Shown: positions 58,381 to 64,000 of the stretch, in pieces
Layout of the letters: every line of letters starts with the position of its first letter
Numbering within the stretch: the stretch's first letter is position 1
Assembly (NCBI GenBank): GCA_963711635.1
Contig: CAVQEZ010000005.1
Coordinates: forward strand, 744,001 to 808,000
Length of the DNA: 64,000 bases
Direction: 5' to 3'
Source of the DNA: CADEED01 sp963711635
Lineage (GTDB): Bacteria; Pseudomonadota; Gammaproteobacteria; Steroidobacterales; Steroidobacteraceae
Program-made: the position numbers and the translations under genes
Notes under the pieces: model-generated
Seen by the model: only the letters and a program-made list of their open reading frames with translations
Told to the model about the DNA's origin: nothing
The model's database searches: none

Positions 58381-60966
58381 ATGTCCGCGCGATCTGCATC
58401 GCGCTGGGTGGTCGTCAAGTTCGGCGGCACCAGCGTTTCTTCGCTCGCCAACTGGCGCAACATCGCGCTGGTGGTCAAGCGCCGCCTGGAGGCGGGCCAC
58501 CGCGTGCTGGTGGTTCATTCGGCCATCAGCAAGATCACCGATGGCCTCGAAAAACTGCTGACCGCGGCGGTTGCCGGCAAGCCCGACGAAGCCCTGAAGG
58601 CCATCGAGGAGCGGCACCGCCAGCTAACTACCGAGCTGGGCCTGGCGGTCAGCCCGCAGCTGCAGGGCTATTTCGACGAGTTGCGCCAGATGTCCAGCGG
58701 CATCGCGCTGGTGGGCGAGCTGTCGGACCGTACGCGCGCGCGCATCATGGCCAACGGCGAGCTCATGGCCACCGAAATCGGTGCGCGTTTCCTCCGGTCG
58801 CAGGGCATCGACGTCACCTGGATGGATGCCCGCGACATGCTGTCGGCCGAAGCTCGCGGTGCCTCCGCCAAGGCCTCGGTGCTGTCCGCCACTTGCTCGT
58901 TCGCGCCCGATGCGGCCCTCGAGCAGAAGCTCGACGCCGCGACACCCGTGGTCCTCACGCAGGGATTCATTGCGCGCGACAGCGAGGGCAATACCTGCCT
59001 GCTGGGGCGCGGCGGCTCGGACACCTCGGCGTCCTATCTCGGCGCCAAGATCCGCGCGCGCGCCATCGAGATCTGGACCGACGTGCCCGGCATGTTCAGT
59101 GCCAATCCGCGTGCCACGCCCACGGCGCGCCTGATCCGCGCGCTGCATTACGACGAAGCGCAGGAAATCGCGACCAGCGGCGCCAAGGTGCTGCATCCGC
59201 GCTGCCTGCTGCCGGCGCGGCAGTACCAGATACCTTTATATGTGTATGCCACGCAGAGCCCGGACCTCGAGGGAACTCTGATCACCGGTGAGGCGCAGGG
59301 CGATGCGGCGCAGGTGAAGGCGGTCTGCAATCGCAAGGGCATCACGCTGATCTCGCTGGACAGCCCGGGCATGTGGCACCAGGTGGGCTTCATGGCCGAC
59401 GCCTTCGCCGTGTTCAAGCAACACGGCATGTCGGTGGACCTGGTTTCGACTTCCGAAACCAACGTCACCGTGTCGCTGGATCCGGCGGCCAATACCCTGG
59501 ATGGTGGATTGCTGGCGGCTTTGCAGCGCGACCTGAGCGCGCTCTCGACTGTGCGCGTCATCGGACCCTGCGCCAGCGTCTCGCTGGTGGGGCGCAACAT
59601 CCGCGCCATCCTGCACAAGCTGGGCGACGCCTTCGCGCTGTTCGAGGAGCAGAAGGTCTACATGCTCAGCCAGGCGGCCAACGATCTCAATTTCACCTTC
59701 GTGGTGGACGAGAATCAGGGCGATCGCCTGGTCGAGCAGCTGCACGACCTGCTGATCCGCCCGCTGCCGGGCGATCCCGTTCTCGGGCCGACCTGGGAAA
59801 AGCTGTTTGCCAAGCCTGAAGGCGTGGCCATGCGCTCACTGCCCTGGTGGGCGGCCAGGCGTGACACTTTGTTAGACGCATTGGCCCAGCGCGACAGCGC
59901 CTACGTCTACGACCTCGGACAGGTGGGGGCGGCCGCAAAATCGATTTCCAGCCTCACGTCCATCGGCCGTGCGTTGTATGCGCTCAAGGCCAATCCGCAT
60001 CCGGAGATCCTGCGCAAGCTGGCCGGGCAGGGCATTGGCTTCGATTGCGTTTCGCTGGCGGAGATCGAGCGCGTGCTCGAGTCCGTTCCCGGCATCAAAC
60101 CCGACCGCATCCTGTTCACGCCCAACTTCGCGCCGCGCGCCGAGTACGAGCGCGCGCTGGCGCTGGGTGTGCACGTCACCATCGACAACCTGTTCGTGCT
60201 GCAGCACTGGCTGGAAGCCTTCGAGGGAAAGAGCGTATTCCTGCGCATCGATACGGGCATCGGCCGTGGACACCATCATCATGTGAAGACCGCCGGTGCG
60301 CAGTCCAAGTTCGGCATTCCCGTGGAGGAGCTGGACGAAGTCGCGCGTCTCGCGCAGCTGGGCGGTGTCTCCATTCGCGGCCTGCATGCGCATGCCGGCA
60401 GCGGCGTGTTCGACGTGGAGAACTGGACGCAGGTGGGCTCGGTGCTCGTCGGACTCGTCAAGCGGTTCCCCGACGTCAAATATATCGACGTGGGTGGCGG
60501 TCTCGGCGTGCCGGATCGCATCGAAGGCCGTGAGCTCGACCTGAAGCGCCTCGACGAGGCGCTGGCGAAGGTGAAGAGCGCACTGCCGGGCGTCGAATTG
60601 TGGCTGGAGCCGGGCCGTTACTTCGTCGCGAACGCCGGCGTGCTGCTGGCGCGCGTGACGCAGACCAAGGTCAAGAGCGGCATTCGTTACGTGGGCGTGG
60701 CCACCGGCATGAACTCGCTGATCCGTCCCGCGCTGTATGGCGCGCATCACGACATCGTGAATCTCACGCGCTACGGTGAGCCGGCCAACGTGTCCGCCAA
60801 TGTCGTGGGGCCCATTTGCGAGAGCTCGGACTTCCTCGGCCACGACCGGCTGCTGCCCGAATGCCACTCGGGTGACGTGCTGCTGATCGCAACGGCGGGC
60901 GCCTATGGGCGTGCCATGTCATCCAGCTACAACTTGCGCGCGCCGGCGGAAGAGTTGCTGATCTAG
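58381..60966 (+). CDS. lysAC: Bifunctional aspartate kinase / diaminopimelate decarboxylase
   Basis: This 861-residue fusion begins VVKFGGTSVSS (kinase ATP/aspartate motif), with NGELMATEIGARFL and LGRGGSDTSA, and two ACT-like segments (about residues 300-460) for allosteric control. From about residue 490 the PLP barrel of diaminopimelate decarboxylase follows, with the PLP lysine K536 (LYALKANPHPEIL), GIGFDCVSLAEIE, RIDTGIGRGHHHHV and the EPGRYFV and CESSDFL sites. It thus catalyses the first and last steps of the diaminopimelate-lysine pathway. This architecture is known in Xanthomonas and related gammaproteobacteria. ATG 58381 follows AGGGG. It converges with the next gene with a four-base overlap. 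Confidence 0.95.
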   Translation: MSARSASRWVVVKFGGTSVSSLANWRNIALVVKRRLEAGHRVLVVHSAISKITDGLEKLLTAAVAGKPDEALKAIEERHRQLTTELGLAVSPQLQGYFDELRQMSSGIALVGELSDRTRARIMANGELMATEIGARFLRSQGIDVTWMDARDMLSAEARGASAKASVLSATCSFAPDAALEQKLDAATPVVLTQGFIARDSEGNTCLLGRGGSDTSASYLGAKIRARAIEIWTDVPGMFSANPRATPTARLIRALHYDEAQEIATSGAKVLHPRCLLPARQYQIPLYVYATQSPDLEGTLITGEAQGDAAQVKAVCNRKGITLISLDSPGMWHQVGFMADAFAVFKQHGMSVDLVSTSETNVTVSLDPAANTLDGGLLAALQRDLSALSTVRVIGPCASVSLVGRNIRAILHKLGDAFALFEEQKVYMLSQAANDLNFTFVVDENQGDRLVEQLHDLLIRPLPGDPVLGPTWEKLFAKPEGVAMRSLPWWAARRDTLLDALAQRDSAYVYDLGQVGAAAKSISSLTSIGRALYALKANPHPEILRKLAGQGIGFDCVSLAEIERVLESVPGIKPDRILFTPNFAPRAEYERALALGVHVTIDNLFVLQHWLEAFEGKSVFLRIDTGIGRGHHHHVKTAGAQSKFGIPVEELDEVARLAQLGGVSIRGLHAHAGSGVFDVENWTQVGSVLVGLVKRFPDVKYIDVGGGLGVPDRIEGRELDLKRLDEALAKVKSALPGVELWLEPGRYFVANAGVLLARVTQTKVKSGIRYVGVATGMNSLIRPALYGAHHDIVNLTRYGEPANVSANVVGPICESSDFLGHDRLLPECHSGDVLLIATAGAYGRAMSSSYNLRAPAEELLI

Positions 60967-62334
60967 AGCGCCAGGTCCCAACGGATCCAGGCATCGAGTG
61001 CGGCGAACTGCCGCGGCGTAAGGATTGGCGCGGCCGATTCACGAATGCGCGCGTCGCGTTGGCGGGCCAGTTCCATCTGGCGTTGCCGCATGGCCTTCGT
61101 CATGAAAATGAAATTCGATGCAGATCCCGCGCGCTGCATCTGCTCGTCGGCATCGCACAGGATCGAAATCAGCTTCTCGACCTGATCCTCGCGCAATGAA
61201 TCAGTCCCGGCACCGATGGCGACCCGCAGATGTTTCACCAGGTGGCGTTGGGTATAGGAGTCTTGAAACTCACGAAACCTGGCGTAATTGGATTCACCCA
61301 GCAGCGTCGTCAGCTCGCGATTCCTCCTGGCGCATCCTGTCTTCATAGCCAGCAGCGCTGTTCGTGGGCATCTCGACGCGCCTGAGCTGCTGATTGACCA
61401 GCAAACTGAAGAATCGATCGGTGAGCTCGGGCGAGAGCTTCAGTAACCCTGGCACGTCGACGTACGTGGACTCGACCTCCAGTCGTTTCTCCTCGTGCCA
61501 GACACGCCGGTAGTCGGGGTCCTTCACCAAACTGTCGTCGTTCGTCCCGACCAGAAAGTAGCCCGTTGTCGCGTGAGGATCGCGCGCAACGGCTGTCTTT
61601 CCCGCCGGCACGATTTCGCGCGCAATCTCCAGCAACTCCCAATGCACCTGCTCCCGCCGGATACTCGCAGCGAGTGCCGCGTGTTGCGCTGGCGCCAGCA
61701 CCGTCGCGGCCGCTTCAAGAACGCGCGCGTCGCGTTGGCGGCGGAGCTCGCGGGACTTCGCCTGCAGCTGTCCGGCGTCGCTGAGGATGGCAATCATCGC
61801 GTCGACCTGGTCGTCGCGCAGGACTTCGGTACCGCGGACAAAGTGATATTGCAGCCGGTTCACTTCATTCCGATACGCAAAGGTTTCTTCGTATTCCTGA
61901 AACTGCGCTAGCCGGTGTTCGCCGATGAGCGCCGCCAGCTCACCATCCTGTTTGCGTTTCAGCGCCTGGTATTCGGGTGTGCTGACCGAGTAGGTCGGGT
62001 TATCGAGGCTCTCGAAAATGTGATCGACCAGCAGGTCGTACAACCGGTCGGTCAGGTCTGCCGGGAACTCGAGTCTCCAGACCAGTTGGAAGTACTTGGC
62101 TTCGACCGACAGGCGCCATTGCACGCGCATTGCCTGCCGGTACTCAGGATCCTGGAGCGGTTCCTTGCCGTCCTTACTGGCGAACCAGGGCTCCAGGAAT
62201 GCCTTGAGTGCCGAAGACTGCTGCGCAGGTGTGTCTGGAGCTTCGTCCAACGCGACCACCGCCCGCGCGGCCAGGCCGAGCAGCGCGAGCAGGGGGACGC
62301 AGCCGAGGATGAGACGTCGACGCATGGAGGCCAT
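60963..62334 (-). pseudogene. Secreted protein with two similar ~180-residue repeats; one frameshift
   Basis: From ATG 62334 a signal peptide (MRRRLILGCVPLLALLGLAARAVVA) leads into two similar halves. Half one has DPEYRQAMRVQWRLSVEA, LTDRLYDLLVDH, RDDQVDAMIAILSDA, and RQRDARVLEAAATVLAPAQHAALAA. Half two has DPDYRRVWHEEKRLEVES, LTDRFFSLLVNQQ, REDQVEKLISILCDA, and RQRDARIRESAAPILTPRQFAALDA. The frame breaks at about 61324 (CCTCCTGG) and one deletion repairs it, giving about 456 residues. I do not recognise the domain. It is helical, without catalytic motif. Start codon could also be 62325. Confidence 0.7.
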
Positions 62335-62535
62335 GCGGCCAAGACTGGCCCGTCCGTCGCGGGCGCGCCTCCGCACGGATCATTGCGGATAAAAAAAGGG
62401 ACTGGCCGTGCTCCGGACTTGTCTTTGCGGAGTGCCGACTCGGCGAGGGTTCAGGGGCGCACGAAATGCACGCGCCGGATCTGCCCGAATTCGAGTTGCG
62501 CCTGCACGACGACAACCGGTGAATCCTGCATCGAG

Positions 62536-63156
62536 CTACTTCCGGTGCCGGGTTTCGAGCTCGCGAATCACGCGCTCCAGCGGTACGCCGCGCGCGCGCA
62601 GCAGGACCAGCGTGTGGAAGAACAGGTCCGCGGATTCCTCGACCACCTTCTGCTCGGTGTCGTTCACACCGGCCAGCGCCAGCTCGACGCCTTCCTCACC
62701 GACCTTCTGCGCCACGCGTGAAATGCCTTTTTCGAGCAGGCGTGCGGTGTAGCTGGCCTCGGGCTTGTCGGCGGCGCGCTGCGCGATGATGGCTTCGAGC
62801 TTGGCCAGGAAGGCGATGTTGGCGGCGGCGCTGCGCGGCTCGTCGCCGAAGCAGGTCAGGGTGCCGTTGTGGCAGGCGGGGCCGCGCGGGCGCGCGGTGA
62901 CCAACAACGTGTCGTTGTCGCAGTCGGTCGCAATGTTCACGACGTCGAGCGTGTGCCCGGTGGTTTCGCCTTTCTCCCACAGTCTGTGCTTGCTGCGGGA
63001 ATAGAACACCGCGCGTTTGCGCGCGAGGGTCTGCTCCAGTGCCTCCCGGTTCATGTAGCCCAGCATGAGCACGGCGCCCGAGTCGGCATCCTGGACGACG
63101 GCCGGAAGCAGTCCGTCGCCTTTGGCAAAGTCGAGCTTTTCGATCTCGAGGCTCAC
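62536..63156 (-). CDS. hisIE: Bifunctional phosphoribosyl-AMP cyclohydrolase / phosphoribosyl-ATP pyrophosphatase
   Basis: The GTG at 63156 overlaps the hisF stop (GTGA) and gives 206 residues; longer frames are not HisI-like. The HisI half has LPAVVQDADSGAVLMLGYMNREAL, SRSKHRLWEKGETTGHTLDV and zinc cysteines in DCDNDT and RPRGPACHNG. The HisE half has LLEKGISRVAQKVGEEGVELALAG, then VVEESADLFFHTLVLL. It performs the second and third steps of histidine synthesis. It follows hisA-hisF in order on the minus strand. Confidence 0.94.
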   Translation of the reverse strand: MSLEIEKLDFAKGDGLLPAVVQDADSGAVLMLGYMNREALEQTLARKRAVFYSRSKHRLWEKGETTGHTLDVVNIATDCDNDTLLVTARPRGPACHNGTLTCFGDEPRSAAANIAFLAKLEAIIAQRAADKPEASYTARLLEKGISRVAQKVGEEGVELALAGVNDTEQKVVEESADLFFHTLVLLRARGVPLERVIRELETRHRK

Positions 63157-63920
63157 AACCGCACCTCGATGCCGGAGGCGGCCAGCGTGGTTTTGAGATC
63201 CGGAATGGCGATCGTGCCGGCATGGAACACGCTGGCCGCAAGCGCTGCGTCCACCTTGGCTTTCTCGAATACATCGACGAAGTGCTCGGGTGCGCCGGCG
63301 CCGCCGGAAGCCACCAGCGGCACGTTGCATATGTCGCGCACGGCCTTCAGCTGCGCCACATCGTACCCGCGGCGCACGCCGTCGCTGGTCATGCAGTTGA
63401 GTACGATCTCGCCGGCGCCGCGTTCCTGGACCTCGCGCACCCAGGCAAGCGTGTCGCGACCGGAATTACGCGAACGATTCGGATCGCCCGTGAACTGGAA
63501 CACGCGGTATCCGTCCTTGACGTTGGCGCTGTCGATGCCGATGACCACGCATTGGGAACCGAAGCGCGAAGCCAGCTCCTCGATGAGGCCGGGATTGGTC
63601 AACGCCGGCGAATTGATCGAAATCTTTTCGGCGCCGGCGTTGAGCACGGCTTCCGCATCTTCGACGGAGCGGATGCCGCCGGCCACGCAGAACGGAATGT
63701 CGAGCACCTCGGCCACGCGCCGCACCCAGTTGCGGTCCACGCTGCGACCCTCGGGGCTCGCCGTGATGTCGTAGAACACCACCTCGTCCGCGCCCTCGTT
63801 GCGATAACGCTCGGCGAGCACGAGGATGTCGCCCACGATCTGGTGATCGCGGAAGCGAATGCCTTTTACGACTTGGCCGTCGCGGACGTCGAGGCAGGGG
63901 ATGATGCGTTTGGCAAGAAT
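63153..63920 (-). CDS. hisF: Imidazole glycerol phosphate synthase, cyclase subunit
   Basis: HisF closes the imidazole ring with ammonia from HisH and makes AICAR. The barrel is complete: KRIIPCLDVRDGQVVKG (catalytic Asp), VGDILVLAERY, VVFYDITAS, CVAGGIRS, CVVIGIDSANVKDG (second Asp), LNCMTSDG and LVASGGAGAPEH. No ATG, GTG or TTG lies in frame before this part. The first plausible codon is ATT at 63920, giving 255 residues, the normal length; otherwise GTG 63836 would delete the catalytic Asp. A non-standard start or a base error near the start is likely. Confidence 0.93.
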   Translation of the reverse strand: MLAKRIIPCLDVRDGQVVKGIRFRDHQIVGDILVLAERYRNEGADEVVFYDITASPEGRSVDRNWVRRVAEVLDIPFCVAGGIRSVEDAEAVLNAGAEKISINSPALTNPGLIEELASRFGSQCVVIGIDSANVKDGYRVFQFTGDPNRSRNSGRDTLAWVREVQERGAGEIVLNCMTSDGVRRGYDVAQLKAVRDICNVPLVASGGAGAPEHFVDVFEKAKVDAALAASVFHAGTIAIPDLKTTLAASGIEVRL

Positions 63921-64000
63921 GGTCGTAACTCCGCTGGTTTGATCAACTCTTCGAGCAGCGCCTTGCCGCTGATGGCGGCGGCGCTGCCGGCGCCGGCGAG
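63866..64000 (-). CDS. hisA: HisA C-terminus, probable (5' end outside window)
   Basis: The frame entering at the right edge reads LAGAGSAAAISGKALLEELIKPAELRPFLPN and runs to TAA at 63866. The ISGKALLE segment with upstream hisF matches the C-terminal barrel strand of phosphoribosylformimino-5-aminoimidazole carboxamide ribotide isomerase. It overlaps hisF by about 55 bases. The tail after PFLPN is not family-like, so the real stop may have been altered. Only 44 residues are visible. Confidence 0.55.
   Translation of the reverse strand, partial: LAGAGSAAAISGKALLEELIKPAELRPFLPNASSPASTSATAKS

Overview
The window is GC-rich, densely coded chromosomal DNA with no rRNA, tRNA, CRISPR array, transposase or phage gene that I can see. 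Several features point to a free-living gammaproteobacterium of the Xanthomonadales/Steroidobacterales type: a fused aspartate kinase/diaminopimelate decarboxylase (lysAC), the hisA-hisF-hisIE order, a Xanthomonas/Caulobacter-type TonB receptor paired with a tryptophan-halogenase-like flavoprotein, and a short 'TGGGGTCAGACCCCA' inverted repeat. The taxonomic placement is inference.

Region 1 (1-19.8 kb) is a carbohydrate locus for starch and maltodextrin. After the 3' end of xylA come a secreted GH13-GH97 double glycosidase, a sugar MFS permease, a nitrilase/Lnt-like membrane protein, a LacI regulator with a TPR protein, a divergent GH13 alpha-glucosidase, a TonB receptor, a halogenase-like flavoprotein and a secreted pullulanase. 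The same palindrome (TGMATACGTATKCA) sits upstream of the GH13-GH97 gene, in duplicate between the alpha-glucosidase and the TonB receptor, again before the receptor, and before the pullulanase. This makes a compact LacI regulon. A strong forward intrinsic terminator between two of these operators has no gene in front of it and suggests a small RNA or attenuator.

Region 2 (19.8-38.9 kb) is mostly aromatic catabolism: a gallate dioxygenase (broken), SDR, aromatic aldehyde dehydrogenase, PQQ alcohol dehydrogenase, TPP enzyme, a decarboxylase-type amidohydrolase, a second aldehyde dehydrogenase, and a MarR-FadB-like-amidohydrolase operon that looks like a CoA-dependent side-chain shortening route for phenylpropanoids. 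Region 3 (38.9-52.2 kb) holds an aromatic-acid permease, a MetE-like methyltransferase domain, a 2,4'-dihydroxyacetophenone-dioxygenase-like cupin, a VOC protein, a tight five-gene operon (Tat amidohydrolase, TIM-barrel isomerase, Zn alcohol dehydrogenase, MFS permease, alpha/beta hydrolase), and two overlapping glutathione transferases of the LigE/LigF beta-etherase type. Together these suggest metabolism of lignin-derived aryl ethers and ketones, but the pathway is not established.

Region 4 (52.2-64 kb) is housekeeping: apt, an L,D-transpeptidase, a spermidine-synthase-like membrane protein, a SAM hydroxide adenosyltransferase, lysAC, a duplicated-domain secreted protein, and the his operon.

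About ten genes have broken reading frames. Almost every break is repaired by deleting one base, and the breaks are densest at 18.6-20.9 kb. That pattern looks like insertion-type sequencing error more than gene decay, so the affected genes are probably intact in the organism. Several genes have a -10 box 6-8 bases before the start codon, suggesting leaderless mRNAs.
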